Below are positions 23,355 through 34,525 of a DNA stretch of 64,000 nucleotides, one piece after another (the stretch's first letter is position 1; each line of letters begins with the position of its first letter). Under the pieces are notes generated by a model that worked only from the letters and a program-made list of their open reading frames with translations, was not told the DNA's origin and made no database searches. Made by a program: the position numbers and the translations under genes. Source of the DNA: Sodiomyces alkalinus F11 (taxonomy: Eukaryota > Ascomycota > Sordariomycetes > Glomerellales > Plectosphaerellaceae); the NCBI RefSeq assembly GCF_003711515.1, contig NW_021167079.1:1353471-1417470 (forward strand), read 5' to 3'.

Positions 23355-25493
23355 ATGGACGCCGATAATCCGGGCGCGCCGGCCTCCCCCGAGGACCGCC
23401 GCAACCAGCAGGTCGACAATGCTATTCGAGCCATTCGCGAAAAGAAACCTGTGCCTGAAGTCGACTTCACCATTCATACCATGGAAGATGGGACCCAAGT
23501 GAGCACACTTGATCGTGTGAGCAAAGGTTAGTACCGCTCCGATCTGGTTTTTTTCTTCTTTTTTTCTCCCCCGGATCTTGCTCGTTCGTGCCCGTTTCTC
23601 TCTTTCCTCCTGTCGCCACCAGGGATCATCGTTGCCGGCATACACTGCGCCCACGCCGCCGTCAGATTGTCGCCATTGTCACAACGGGTCCCCCAAACCA
23701 AACCCGACACTACTCTTTTACCGTCTTTATCCTGCTGCGCACTCGGGATACACGCAATAGAGGCAACGAGCGCTGACTCCGATGCCGCTATTTTCCAGAT
23801 GTCCAAGCACCTGCAACCTCCAAGCCTACCGACCAGCAGTTCTTCCAAGACGAGACGCAGTCGAAACCGGATATCAACTTTCTTAAGCAGCATTTCTACC
23901 GCGAGGGTCGTTTGACCGAGGAGCAGGCACTATGGATTCTCAAGAAAGGTACCGAAATTCTTCACGCGGAACCCAACCTCCTCGAGATGGACGCCCCCAT
24001 CACCGTCTGCGGCGATGTCCACGGTCAATACTACGATCTCATGAAGCTTTTCGAAGTCGGCGGCGACCCTTCCGAAACACGCTACCTGTTCCTCGGTGAC
24101 TATGTCGACAGAGGTTACTTCAGCATCGAATGCGTCCTCTACCTCTGGTCTCTGAAGATTCACTATCCAAACTCCCTGTGGCTTCTCCGTGGAAACCACG
24201 AGTGCCGTCATTTGACCGACTATTTCACCTTCAAGCTCGAATGCAAGCACAAGTACTCGGAGGCCGTATATGAGGCCTGCATCGAGTCCTTCTGTTCCCT
24301 GCCCCTGGCCGCCGTCATGAACAAGCAGTTCCTGTGCATCCACGGAGGTCTAAGCCCAGAGCTTCACACCCTCGACGATATCCGGACGGTACGTATTTCA
24401 GAAGAAGTGACTTTCCACAACTATGTGCTCACGTGTTGAGGGATACCATTTTGTTGACGGATGTTTTGGGCGGGCGCTCAGATTGATCGGTTCCGGGAAC
24501 CTCCTACGCAGGGTCTCATGTGCGACCTTCTGTGGGCAGACCCGCTCGAGGAATTCGGCCAGGAGAAGTCGAGCGACTTCTTTCTACACAATCATGTCCG
24601 CGGATGTTCTTATTTCTTCTCGTACCCCGCCGCGTGCGCCTTCCTCGAGAAGAATAACCTTTTGTCCGTCATCCGGGCACACGAAGCGCAAGATGCGGGC
24701 TACCGGATGTACCGCAAGACGAGGACCACCGGTTTCCCCAGCGTGATGACCATCTTCTCCGCACCCAACTACCTGGACGTTTATAACAACAAAGCCGCTG
24801 TACTGAAGTACGAGAACAATGTTATGAACATCAGGCAGTTCAACTGTACGCCGCACCCTTACTGGCTGCCGAACTTTATGGACGTGTTCACCTGGTCTCT
24901 GCCCTTCGTCGGCGAAAAGATCACCGACATGTTGATCGCCATTCTCAGCACCTGTTCCGAGGAAGAGCTCAAGGAAGAGGCGACGCCGTCATCGACCTCT
25001 CCTGGTCCGGTGTCTCCTCCACTCTCGGCTGCCTTGCAAGACCCCGAGTCGATCGAGTTCAAGAGGCGTGCGATCAAGAACAAGATCCTGGCCATCGGGC
25101 GTCTGTCGCGTGTCTTCCAGGTTCTTCGGGAGGAATCGGAGAGCGTCACGGAGCTCAAGACGGTCTCGGGCGGCAGGCTTCCCGCCGGTACGCTTATGCT
25201 TGGTGCCGAGGGCATCAAGAATGCGATCAGCAATTTCGAGGATGCCAGGAAGGTCGACCTGCAGAACGAGCGCCTACCTCCTACGCATGAGGAGGTCGTG
25301 CGTCAGACGGAGGAGGAGAGACGGCAAAACTTTGAGAAAGCTGCCGAGGACGCCGCCAACGATAAGAAGTTGCAGCAACTGAGCAGGAAACTCAGCACGT
25401 GAGTACCCAACCGGCCTAATCTATCCGTTATCCAAGGTCACGGATCTGAGCGAGATGGGCTAACAATATTGCCGTAGCGACCGAAAGAGATAA
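23355..25493 (+). CDS. CNA1: calcineurin catalytic subunit A (Ca2+/calmodulin-dependent Ser/Thr phosphatase 2B)
   Basis: Four exons (23355-23526, 23799-24388, 24482-25398, 25478-25493) give 564 residues. The metallophosphatase signatures are intact: GDVHGQ at 129-134, GDYVDRG at 157-163 and RGNHE at 188-192. The calcineurin-B binding helix ([20 protein letters not shown]) is followed by the calmodulin-binding segment ([20 protein letters not shown]). Next comes the autoinhibitory segment ([20 protein letters not shown]), in the family order. The last exon supplies only the terminal DRKR, a feature of filamentous-fungal orthologues. The enzyme dephosphorylates Crz1-type factors and supports tip growth and stress survival in fungi. 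All active-site residues are present, so it should be functional. Confidence 0.97.
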
Positions 25494-26013
25494 GGGGCTC
25501 TCTGTCGTCGGTGAGATGGGACTTTGTATAAGGCCGGCATAGACCGCACATACCTACGTCATACGGATAGACTGAGCAGATGCCATGAAATGAAACGGGT
25601 ACGGAAATGGAGGAAGTGGATACATATGGCTTTGCTTTGAGTTGGCATGGCTAGTATAGCGCGCTCTTGGACATGATGATGCATTTGACTACGAAACAGA
25701 CGCGCCGCGCCCTTGCCGGGTGTGGAGCGAAAGGGATACGAGGGCCTAACCTAGTCTTATCCTTGCACGAGACGCTGGAAGTCGATTGAATAATGGTTAA
25801 GCGTGCAAGGCGAACAATTTATGAGCACCCCCCCCCCCTTTAGCAGTAGGATCGAGCATGTGATGCCTTTCCGTGGTTCCCCTTAGACTGCTTTTACACG
25901 AGCGGTTCGCGATACTAGCCAGCAGATTACTTCTGAGCACCACTGAGGATATGAGTTGCCGCATACCATGAGTGATTCTCCCCCCACTCACTACAACCTT
26001 GGGTGCGCAAATA
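25494..26013. other. convergent 3' region between calcineurin A and the cyclase-like gene
   Basis: There is no gene. The interval holds the 3' untranslated regions of two convergent genes and a run of nine C near 25830. Confidence 0.5.
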
Positions 26014-27514
26014 TCAGAATATGGCCAAGATATTTGGCGGACTGCGAGTATCCCAATCGAGTCAGCAGTTGTTCGTTTGTTGCCCACGCAGTTGAATAGA
26101 TTGAAGCAGGCCTCCTCCTTTTTTTCTTCCTTTTTTTCCTTCTTTTTTTCCCTCTCTCCCCGGCTGCCCTCTTGATGATTTTGGCTTACCTGGCAACGCC
26201 ACCAGGGACGTGACAAACCTCGCTGGCGACGAAGAAGCTCCAGCGGCCTTCCTTGCAGCAGTGGGCGGCCAGGGCTTCGAGGTCGAAGAGCTCGCCGAGG
26301 GGACAGCCCCAGCCGGCCAGGGCGACCTCGTGGATGGAGTAGGCGAGCCCGCGGCCGGCGGCGACGTCGTCCGGGTGGTCCGGCAGCGGGGGCCAGCATT
26401 CGAAGGCCGGCTGGTCGCCGGCTATGGCGGAGAAATTGTGCCAGAGCCAGCGGAGGGCGGGGAGGGAGGGTTGGAGGCCGCCGAGGGTGTGTGGTTCGCT
26501 TTTCTGGAGGGCGGCGAGGTCGCTGGTGGATTTCTGGGCGTGGGATACCATGTAGCCTTTTTTTTTTTCCCCTCTCCCCGACTTAGCCGTTGTCTTTTCT
26601 TCTCTTAATCAGACGGACGGGGAGTTTAAAAGAAAATAAAATAAAAATCACGTACCGGTTCTTGTGAAGAGAATGTCACCGAATCGGACCTCGGTACCTT
26701 GAGCTTTCAAGCAGGCTTTGATGTCGTCTACTGGTATCGGACTGCGCGCGAACGGATCGTAGTCGATCCCTTGGCCCAGACGCCAGGTGTGGTAGTCCAC
26801 AAGAATACCGCGGCCAACGATGCCCTTTTTCTGCCAAGCTGTGATCCGTTGATTAGGCAGTAAGTATGGAATCTATGTGTATCTAGCTCATCTAGACTAT
26901 GAAGGAGTGCGGCGGGCCAGGAGATGGCATAGCACGGACTGACCTTGGATCCCGTTGACGGTCGACTTCACCCCGTTCGCATCCACGGCGTACAACTCGT
27001 CCATGGTGACTCTGCTGTAGAACAGCTCCTCCTTCTGGTAGGCTACATGCCGCAAGCCGTCCCATTGAGACGAGACCTGAGTGTTGAAGGTCCAAGTGTC
27101 GTCGTTGGCGACGTGAGGTTTCTTCTGGAACATCTCCTGGTGAAACTCCCCTCTCGAAAAGAAGGAGCCCTTGGAGTGGGCGTCTAGGGGCCAGTTGAGC
27201 GAGATTCTATCCGAATTTTGGTTTCATCACACTTCAGCTGAGAATGTTTCCCCCTGAAGCCCTCCCCCCCCCTTTTCTGGAAAGTTGAGCTGGGTATCTG
27301 GCGGGAGGGAGACTTACCGTACGCCTGTTTTGATTTCTTCTCTTGCGGTGGCAGCTACGCGTTCGTCTGTGAGTCTGTTCAGAGTGCCCAGTTCGTCTTT
27401 GTCGCCGTATAGACCCCAGGCGGAGTAAGGGGGATCCCCTTCTTGGAGAGGAAGGCTTTCGAAAGGGGGAATCCCATTTTCATTGAGGGACGGGTTTTTA
27501 AGTGGCTGGAACAT
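26014..27514 (-). CDS. cyclase-family protein (PF04199-like, kynurenine-formamidase fold)
   Basis: Five exons on the minus strand (27514-27318, 27206-26944, 26838-26656, 26556-26190, 26041-26014) give 345 residues. Family features include the N-terminal Trp-Gly-Asp-Glu-Leu-Gly-Thr-Leu-Asn arrangement (YSAWGLYGDKDELGTLNRLT), SSQWDGLRHVAY, GRGILVDYHTW, GDILFTRTGYM, YSIHEVALAGWGCPLGELFD and the terminal PGGVASPPNILAIF. The last nine residues are joined across the final intron. The HxGTHxD zinc motif of bacterial formamidases is not present as such; SQWDGLRH occupies that place, as I recall for the fungal branch. The substrate is unknown. A longer start at 27658 is possible, but the ATG at 27514 gives the family-like N-terminus. 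The acceptor of exon 4 is preceded by a run of A (poly-T on the plus strand), an atypical pyrimidine-free acceptor. Confidence 0.85.
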
Positions 27515-28102
27515 GGTGTGTTGGAGTAGCTTTATTGGGAATATGAGAGACCGGGTAGTATGTGTACGATATATATCGAAAGTGGGAGGGAGAGTCGGAG
27601 TGGAGAGGGTGAGTGTAAGCCGGGTTGATCGTCTTATATCGGCTATGTCATTGACCACACCGGATCCATTTCAATGATGGTCCAGAGAGTCTGCCAATTA
27701 TACAATAAACATGCTTTCCCCGCATTCTCATGATGCGACCTTGTTCATTTAGCACTGCATCGGCCTCCCCCCCCTTTCTGAATCCACTAGGAGGGGCCTG
27801 CACGATTTCAGGTGGTCGGAGTAATCATGAACCACGTTCTTTTTCTCGGCATTTGCAGCATTTCGCCGACTCGGGGCTCGGACCACGAGGAGCTCCCCAA
27901 TGCCGTATCCACATCGGCGCCGGTTCCGACAGCTCTTCGTTGTGGCCGTGCCGAATTTCATCCCTGTCGTAAGTCGTTACTCACTGGGCGGGTGTGTCAC
28001 CCTCGAACATTGGGAACCGAACTGCAGTCTGAGGCGGCACACACAGCATGTCATGCCAATGACTTGACCAATGTCAGCCCAGGGCTATCTTGGATCATAT
28101 CG
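27515..28102. other. intergenic between two minus-strand genes
   Basis: I see no supported gene. Open frames on both strands at about 27730-28108 lack recognisable protein features. Confidence 0.4.
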
Positions 28103-28619
28103 TCATAGCACCTTCTGAACAAGCTCTACGGTGTCGAAGAACGCCTCCCGCGAGGTGTCGACCTTGAGTAGCCCCAACCCGAGGACAAGAGTGCGGCGGT
28201 CGTCCGAGTTCCGAAGTGTAATCAAGCTGCCGACTTGGGCAGCATATAGCTGGCCGAGGGTTTCCCTGTCCTCACCACCACCTCCGAGAAGGGTCTTGGG
28301 TGTGAGGTGAGTCGATGGAAGCATACCCTGCCTGCTGGTGGGCAGATTCATGTCCACCATGGCAGAGGCGTTTGCTAACAGAGGAACTTGGATCTATTAT
28401 ATCAGGCGAGGGTCATGTCAGAAGGAGGCTTTTCGCCATATGGGAAGGAGCACTACGTACCCACTGCGAGAGACGTCCCTCTTGCGAGATGGTTACGACG
28501 ATTCGGTCGGAGAAGAACATGGATGTAGCCTCTGTTTCCACGCCGTTGATGGTGCCAGTGGCTTGCTTGGTCTTAGCAGGAAAGGGTTCTTCTCGAACCT
28601 CGCTCACTGTGGCATCCAT
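28103..28619 (-). CDS. PSMG3: proteasome assembly chaperone 3 (PAC3/Pba3 family)
   Basis: Two minus-strand exons, 28619-28461 and 28393-28103, give 149 residues, the usual size. The order of short beta strands and helices matches PSMG3: an N-terminal EEPFPAKTKQATGTINGVET, the strand IVVTISQEGRLSQW, the join IQVPLL, then LTPKTLLGGG. LYAAQVGSLIT and RTLVLGLGLLKVD precede a final helix ending ELVQKVL. In the family, Pba3 pairs with Pba4 and guides assembly of the 20S alpha-ring. The 67-bp intron has a GTACGT donor and an AATAG acceptor, and phase 0 is preserved. Identity rests on my recall of the human protein pattern, so it is good but not certain. Confidence 0.8.
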
Positions 28620-29383
28620 AGTAATGGTACTTGTAAGATGGCTGCCAAGGTCCTCTGAGATTTTGGTTCAGAAGAAGATAAAGAAGAAGATTTCTGGTGA
28701 GAGGCTAGAGCCAGTGTGCGCGCCAACACTGAGAGATGATGGAGGACAGGAGGAGCTGTTTCGCGGTCCCGGTCCCGGTCTCGGTCCCGGTGACGGATGA
28801 ACAGAGATACGCTGAGCAAGGTACCTTAGACATCCCGTGCCAGATGGCGACGGGCAGGCCAATCTAAATGTACCCACAGTTTCTGGGCGACTACTGATTT
28901 GCCCAATAGGAGGGAGGCCATAAAGCTAGTGGTGAACTGTGTGGAGACTGCACCCCGCGTTAGGCCTGTTCGGGACGACAAGCTGGGCGGTCAAGCCCGG
29001 CAAAACAAAGTCTCTCCCAAAAAATTCCCCCAAAAATCCCCCCAGACCTCACCGATAAGATCCAACTCGGAGAATTGAGAGCGATGTGAGAGAAACACAA
29101 GACAAGGCCACTCACTTTATGCCGTTTCTCTTTTATCTCTTCTTCTTTTCCACCGCCGAATAATTGGTCTTTTGTCATTTAAGTTTTATTTCTATTTTGT
29201 TTTCTAAATCGGTCCGAGGGAGACACCAAAACCCATGCAGAATTCCTCTTCCTAGCCCTGCCTCAAGAACCACATGGGGTTTGCGCCGTTCAGGGCAGCA
29301 CAAGTTGTGGAATCCGGCTTGACAATCTTGTTGAGACTTTCACCTACCAAAAGACAGGGAGACCTTTCTCCTGACCCATAGCC
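28620..29383. promoter_or_regulatory. bidirectional promoter interval, PSMG3 / ECM16
   Basis: This 764-bp interval separates two divergent start codons. It contains GGTCCCGGTCCCGGTCTCGGTCCCGGT-type hexamer repeats at about 28765-28790 (listed by position only) and an A/T-rich zone near 29170-29210. No open frame with protein character was found. The regulatory role is inferred from the geometry. Confidence 0.45.
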
Positions 29384-32300
29384 ATGGGTAAATTCGTACC
29401 CAGGCAGAGGAAACACAAGGTGCTGGCTCGTGAAAAGGCCAGGCAGAATGCCGTCATCCCAGACCACCTAGACACCAATGTCGAGCAAATCGACCCAGAG
29501 GACCGGAGAGCTCTGCAGGAGAAAAAGGAGCGCATGAAAGCAGAGCTCAGGGGTGATGTCAAAGTCAGCGGTAAAAAGGCCAAGCGACTCGACAAGTATA
29601 TCGAAAAGAAGCTTCGGAAAGATGAGAACCGCGAGATCCTCGCCCAGCTAGAACAGCAGAAGGTTGACACAACGCTCTTCGCCAGCTCCAAAACCATCGG
29701 CCAGGGCCAGGGTAGGGAGACGAAGCGGCAGGCCCTGAGCCGGGTTCTTAGAGAAAGGAAGGCCGGTATTAACCTCGACGAGGACGCGGATGAGATTCTG
29801 TTCGAGAAGAGGAAAGAGATTCCGGAAGAGGGTGAGGACGAAGGAGAGGCTGAGACTTCTGCCCCGGAGCCAGCGCAACCAGCTGCCGAGCCCACACCGC
29901 AGCCGGCACCTACCACGTTGCCACCACAGGCCGTCGGCGTCGGTTCGGGCCTGAAACGACCGCTCGAGCTGGATGAAGAGGGAAAGCCTGTGCTTCGCAA
30001 ACGACGGCGCCGTGGAGGAGTGGAATCCAAGTTCTCCATAGCTGAACCCGTGCGCGTCGAAGTGGACGAGGAGTGGAACGGATTTAGCTCTGACGAAGCG
30101 GAACCCACGAATGCGGAAAAACCTCTCCATGGCAGCATGTCTACCCAGAACGACGATTCGGACGGCTCATCCGAAGACGCTTCTGAAAATGGCTCTGGTT
30201 CAGAAGACGGTGATTCGGAGGATGAGGACGACGACGACGGGAGTAGCCCGGGAGAGGGCAAACCATCCGGATTCAAGGCATGGGCTCTCGCGCAACGCAA
30301 CAAAGCCCTGGGATACAAGCCCGTGGAACCGACTACTGCCCTACTCGAACTCCCCAAACCCGCCAACTTCACCCCTCGACCCATCGAGCAAGACCCGCTG
30401 CCGATGGAATTGCAGCCTACTACGAACCTGTCCCGCAAGGCTTTCAGCGTCTCGGTGACGAGGACGCCCGAGATCCAGGAGGCCCGCCTCAAGCTTCCCG
30501 TGGTGGCCGAAGAGCAGAGGATCATGGAGGCAGTCCACAACAACGACATCGTCGTCCTATGCGGTTCGACCGGCTCTGGCAAGACGACACAGGTTCCGCA
30601 GTTCTTGTTCGAAGCCGGGTACGGGTCGCCCGGCTCACCTACCCCCGGCATGATCGGCGTCACACAACCTCGCCGAGTAGCCGCCGTGAGCATGTCCAAG
30701 CGAGTTGCCGACGAGCTAGGCGACCACGCCAAGCGCGTAGCGTACCAGATCCGTTTCGAAGGCACCGCGAGCCCGGAAACGGCCATCAAGTTCATGACCG
30801 ACGGTGTTCTGTTGCGGGAGATGGCACACGATTTCTCCCTGAAGAAGTATTCGGCCATCATCATCGACGAGGCGCACGAAAGGAGCGTCAACACGGACAT
30901 TCTCATCGGAATGCTCAGCCGCATCAACAACATCCGGAGAGGAGACGAGAACGGCGGCGCGGGATTGAAACCCCTGAAGATCATCATCATGTCTGCCACC
31001 CTGAGGGTGGAGGATATGACGCAGAACACTATGCTTTTCTCGAACCCGCCGCCCGTGGTGGAAGTCGAGGGAAGACAGCATCCCGTCACCATTCACTTCT
31101 CGAGGCGGACCCGCCCCGACTACGTCGAGGAAGCGTTCCGTAAAATCAGCAAAGCCCACAAGCAGCTTCCGCCGGGAGGCATCCTCGTCTTCCTCACCGG
31201 CCAGAACGAGATTACTCAGCTAAGCAAGCAGCTGAAGGCAGCTTTCGGAGGGCTCCCCGTGGTGAGCGGGCCGAAGGTGCACATCTCAGCGAACGAGGCA
31301 CCGATGGAGGTGGAAGACATCGAGTTTGGAGACGTAGCAGATGATGTCGACAAAGCCGAATGGGACGACGAGTCCCTGGATGGAGATGGAGAAGGAGCGG
31401 ACGAAGAGGAAGAAAACGAGTTCAAGATTGAAGACGAGGAAGAGGGCACAGGACCCCTGAAGATGCAAGTTTTGCCCCTCTACTCACTGCTGCCTACCCG
31501 GGAACAGATGAGGGTTTTCGAAGAACCACCGGAGGGCACCCGGCAGGTGATTCTGGCGACCAACGTGGCGGAGACGAGTTTGACGATCCCCGGAATACGG
31601 TACGTCTTCGACTGCGGCCGTTCGAAAGAGCGCCAATACGACCAAGTCAGCGGAGTGCAGACCTACCAGATCGGATGGATCAGCAAGGCGAGTGCAAACC
31701 AACGAGCCGGCCGTGCAGGCCGAACGGGGCCTGGCCATTGCTACCGACTCTACTCCTCGGCCGTCTACGAGAGAGACCTCCCCGAGTTTTCGGAACCGGA
31801 AATCCTCCGGATGCCCATCGACGGGGTCGTGCTGCAGCTGAAGGCCATGAACCTCTCGAACGTGGTGAATTTCCCTTTCCCCACGCCTCCCGACAGGATG
31901 AGCCTCCGCAAGGCGGAGAAGCTTTTGACCTACTTATCCGCCATCTCGCCGGAAGGCCACGTGACGCGGATCGGCTCGACCATGTCCATCTTCCCGCTCT
32001 CGCCCCGATTCGCCCGTATCCTCCTGATCGGACACCAGCACGACTGTCTCCCGTACACCATCGCCCTAGTGGCAGGCCTCTCGGCAGCCGACGTTTTCAT
32101 CCCCGAGAACCAGGCGATCCCCGCGGTGGCCGCCTCGTCAGAGGACTTCCGGACGACGGCGGACGTGATCGCGGAGGATCGCCAGGCCAACATCCGACGC
32201 GCCTTCAACGCCGTGCACAGGAACTTCTGCCACCTCGACGACAGGTCCGACGCCATCAAGCTGCTCCAGGTCGTCGGCGAGTTCGCGCACGACCCCACCG

Positions 32301-32980
32301 AGTCGTGGTGCGCGCGCCACTTCGTCCGCTTCAAGGTGCTCAAGGAGATCCAGCAGCTCCGGCGCCAGACCCACGAGCTCCTCAAGGCCAACGTGCCGGC
32401 GTTCAAGGCCCTCCCGTTCCAGGACAGGCTGGACCGGCCGACGGACAGGCAAGTGGCGTACCTCAAGCAGATGGCCGCCGCGGGGTTCGTCGACCAGGTC
32501 GCCATCCGCGCCGACAAGGCGCCCCAGCCGCCCGAGGACATGCCGAAACCGCGCCGCGCCATTGACGTGCCCTACGCGCCGCTCGTACCCCTCGGCACGG
32601 GCGGCCACGGCGCGGACAAATACGTGTACATCCACCCGTCCTCGCCGCTGGCGCACCTGAGCCCCAAGGAGTGTCCCGAGTACGTCGTGTACGCGCACCT
32701 GCAGCGGGCGACGCAGAGCGCGGACCCGCACAAGACGCCCAAGACGAGGATGCACGCCTTGACGGACGTGACGGGCGGGCAGCTGGCGAGCCTGGCCAAG
32801 GGGACGCCGCTTTTGACGTACGGGAAACCGGTCAAGGAGACGAACGTGACGGCGACGTCGAGGGAGGTGTGGGTCGTGCCGTACCTCCGTGCCGACGGGG
32901 TGGGGGGGCTGGGATGGCCGTTGCCTATGAAGAAGGTGACGCAGAAGAGGGTGCCGGGCAAGGGATGGGTTGTGGAGTGA
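29384..32980 (+). CDS. ECM16: DEAH-box RNA helicase of the U3 snoRNP (Dhr1/Ecm16, DHX37 type)
   Basis: An intronless frame of 1198 residues (yeast Ecm16 has 1267). The Lys/Arg/Glu-rich N-terminus with MGKFVPRQRKHK is followed by a long acidic low-complexity stretch around 240-300. The helicase core has motif I GSTGSGKT (394-401), motif II DEAH (495-498), motif III SAT (537-539) and motif VI QRAGRAGR (773-780). An acidic insertion (about 645-690) splits the second RecA domain, as in Dhr1/DHX37. HA2 and OB-fold regions follow, ending KRVPGKGWVVE. The family releases U3 snoRNA during 18S rRNA maturation in the nucleolus. All catalytic motifs are intact. It lies head to head with the proteasome chaperone gene. 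Confidence 0.95.
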   Translation: MGKFVPRQRKHKVLAREKARQNAVIPDHLDTNVEQIDPEDRRALQEKKERMKAELRGDVKVSGKKAKRLDKYIEKKLRKDENREILAQLEQQKVDTTLFASSKTIGQGQGRETKRQALSRVLRERKAGINLDEDADEILFEKRKEIPEEGEDEGEAETSAPEPAQPAAEPTPQPAPTTLPPQAVGVGSGLKRPLELDEEGKPVLRKRRRRGGVESKFSIAEPVRVEVDEEWNGFSSDEAEPTNAEKPLHGSMSTQNDDSDGSSEDASENGSGSEDGDSEDEDDDDGSSPGEGKPSGFKAWALAQRNKALGYKPVEPTTALLELPKPANFTPRPIEQDPLPMELQPTTNLSRKAFSVSVTRTPEIQEARLKLPVVAEEQRIMEAVHNNDIVVLCGSTGSGKTTQVPQFLFEAGYGSPGSPTPGMIGVTQPRRVAAVSMSKRVADELGDHAKRVAYQIRFEGTASPETAIKFMTDGVLLREMAHDFSLKKYSAIIIDEAHERSVNTDILIGMLSRINNIRRGDENGGAGLKPLKIIIMSATLRVEDMTQNTMLFSNPPPVVEVEGRQHPVTIHFSRRTRPDYVEEAFRKISKAHKQLPPGGILVFLTGQNEITQLSKQLKAAFGGLPVVSGPKVHISANEAPMEVEDIEFGDVADDVDKAEWDDESLDGDGEGADEEEENEFKIEDEEEGTGPLKMQVLPLYSLLPTREQMRVFEEPPEGTRQVILATNVAETSLTIPGIRYVFDCGRSKERQYDQVSGVQTYQIGWISKASANQRAGRAGRTGPGHCYRLYSSAVYERDLPEFSEPEILRMPIDGVVLQLKAMNLSNVVNFPFPTPPDRMSLRKAEKLLTYLSAISPEGHVTRIGSTMSIFPLSPRFARILLIGHQHDCLPYTIALVAGLSAADVFIPENQAIPAVAASSEDFRTTADVIAEDRQANIRRAFNAVHRNFCHLDDRSDAIKLLQVVGEFAHDPTESWCARHFVRFKVLKEIQQLRRQTHELLKANVPAFKALPFQDRLDRPTDRQVAYLKQMAAAGFVDQVAIRADKAPQPPEDMPKPRRAIDVPYAPLVPLGTGGHGADKYVYIHPSSPLAHLSPKECPEYVVYAHLQRATQSADPHKTPKTRMHALTDVTGGQLASLAKGTPLLTYGKPVKETNVTATSREVWVVPYLRADGVGGLGWPLPMKKVTQKRVPGKGWVVE

Positions 32981-33389
32981 TTGGATTTTGTTCGCGGAAC
33001 CTGCATACCCAGCGACAAGACGGATAGCGTCATATGAGTGTGTCTGTGTGTTTATGTTCAGGAGTGTCCCATGTGACACCAGGGTCATACGTCTATAGAT
33101 ATTGTGAATTGTGAAAAGTCAGTCCAGCACGAAACAAAATAATATGATATCGTTTCGGAAGGGGGAAAATTGTGTTCAACACTCGGTGCGTATGTGTATG
33201 AACCATGGGGAACTGGTGATGTTCGGTCCTGTAATATTGTGGGAATTACTTCATATACGTCGAACGCAAACTAAGGGTATCATCAAAAAAAGCAGCCAAC
33301 GCCCCCAACCAGTCCATCCATATCCTGTGGTCACGTTCTAACCCGGGAACACCGCCTCCAAAGGGAAAATCAAACCAGAGGCAAAGACC
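32981..33389. other. convergent 3' region between ECM16 and MED6
   Basis: About 410 bp between two convergent stop codons. It is A/T-rich around 33100-33300 with no supported gene, and holds the 3' untranslated regions of both neighbours. Confidence 0.5.
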
Positions 33390-34525
33390 TCACGAAGGCG
33401 CAGGTGTGGTCGCAGCACTGCCGCCAAGAGGAGTAGCCGCAGCACTAACACCACCACCGCCACCACCACCTCCCGCAGCCGAGCTCATCTTGCTCTTCTT
33501 CCTCTTAGGCTTCGGCGCCCCGGGCGTCTTGGGGCTCTTGTCCTGCTTGGCCTCCTTTTTGGTCTCCTCGGCGATTTTGGTCAGCAGCGTCGGCTTCGGC
33601 GGTTGTTGCGTCGTCGCCGCGGGGGGAGGTGGCGCGGCCGCCGCGGTCTTGTCCTTGCGCCCCGTGGACGAGAGGTGGAACTCGCCGGGCCGTCCCGTGA
33701 TGGGGTTCTCGTCGATGTAGTCGCCGCCGTGCCGCATGTGGATGGCGAAGGACTCTTCGGCTAGCCGGTCGAGGGCGGTTCGGTCGCGCTTCGTCGCGAA
33801 GGGCGATGTTCCGTTGGGCTTGCTGCTGGTGGTGTTGGCGCCTCCAGCGGCAGGTGTGGTGTTGTCTTTCGTGGTCGATCCGTGCCCCGTGCGGTTCATA
33901 TCGCTCGCCGGTGCGGGGGGTTGCTCGTAGGAATGGCCTAGGGAGGGCGACCATCTTCGGACGCTGTCGATGGCAGGGAGCACTTTCCTCATATTCTCGG
34001 CGATGGATTCCTGCATCATCACACAGCCCTTGTTAGAGTTCAATTTCGTTTTTCCTTTTCCGCCGGAAAGAACCCGAGAAGCACCCATGTCTGAAAGCTA
34101 CTACTACTCACCACTCTCGAGCTCATAATGTCAGCAAAGGTCGGTGCTTGATAGACGTTCTCCCCGACAACAAAGTAGTGTGCAAGGGGCGTAATTCCAA
34201 CACCGCGTTCCTTCTCCTGCTTGACAATGACCCAGACACCAGTGCCGTTGACCATGTCGGCGGGAGCTTGGGCCACGCGGAACTCGACGCCGTTGGGAAT
34301 CTGGCTCAGGACCCCCTCGAATTGCTCCCGGGTGAGCATCTTCTCGGCCATCTGCGGGTTAAACTGCGCCTGATGGACGTAGATTCCGTTGTTCGACTGG
34401 CGGTCGAAGAAGGGCGACTCGGCGAAGTAGAAGAGCACCGAGTTGGAGTGGATGCCCTGGAAGTGGTGTGCAATGGGCGGCGCGCGCCATTGCACCTCGT
34501 CGAGGGGAGGTTCTTTAGTGGCCAT
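33390..34525 (-). CDS. MED6: Mediator complex head subunit 6
   Basis: Exons 34525-34112 and 34010-33390 (phase 0) give 344 residues. The conserved Med6 domain fills residues 1 to about 165: VQWRAPPIAHHFQGIHSNSV, the YFAESPFFD motif, NGIYVHQAQFN and GVWVIVKQEKERGVG. The segment PLAHYFVVGENVYQAPTFAD also belongs to it, and the exon join SSRV-ESIAENM lies in the following helix. The C-terminal half is disordered, Pro/Ala/Thr-rich, with a Lys-rich nuclear-localisation-like KPKRKKSK and a poly-Gly run (GGGGGGGG). The protein links Mediator to RNA polymerase II. Fungal orthologues are of this length. Without splicing, the first exon would read on into an unrelated frame ending PAEKEKRN. Confidence 0.95.

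Noticed and set aside
27515..27658. Upstream in-frame extension of the cyclase-family protein
   Set aside because: The extension is Thr/Leu/Arg-rich and unlike the family N-terminus; the ATG at 27514 was preferred.
29344..31092. 582-codon open frame antisense to ECM16
   Set aside because: Ser-rich shadow of the C-rich third positions of the helicase gene; no domain or start context.
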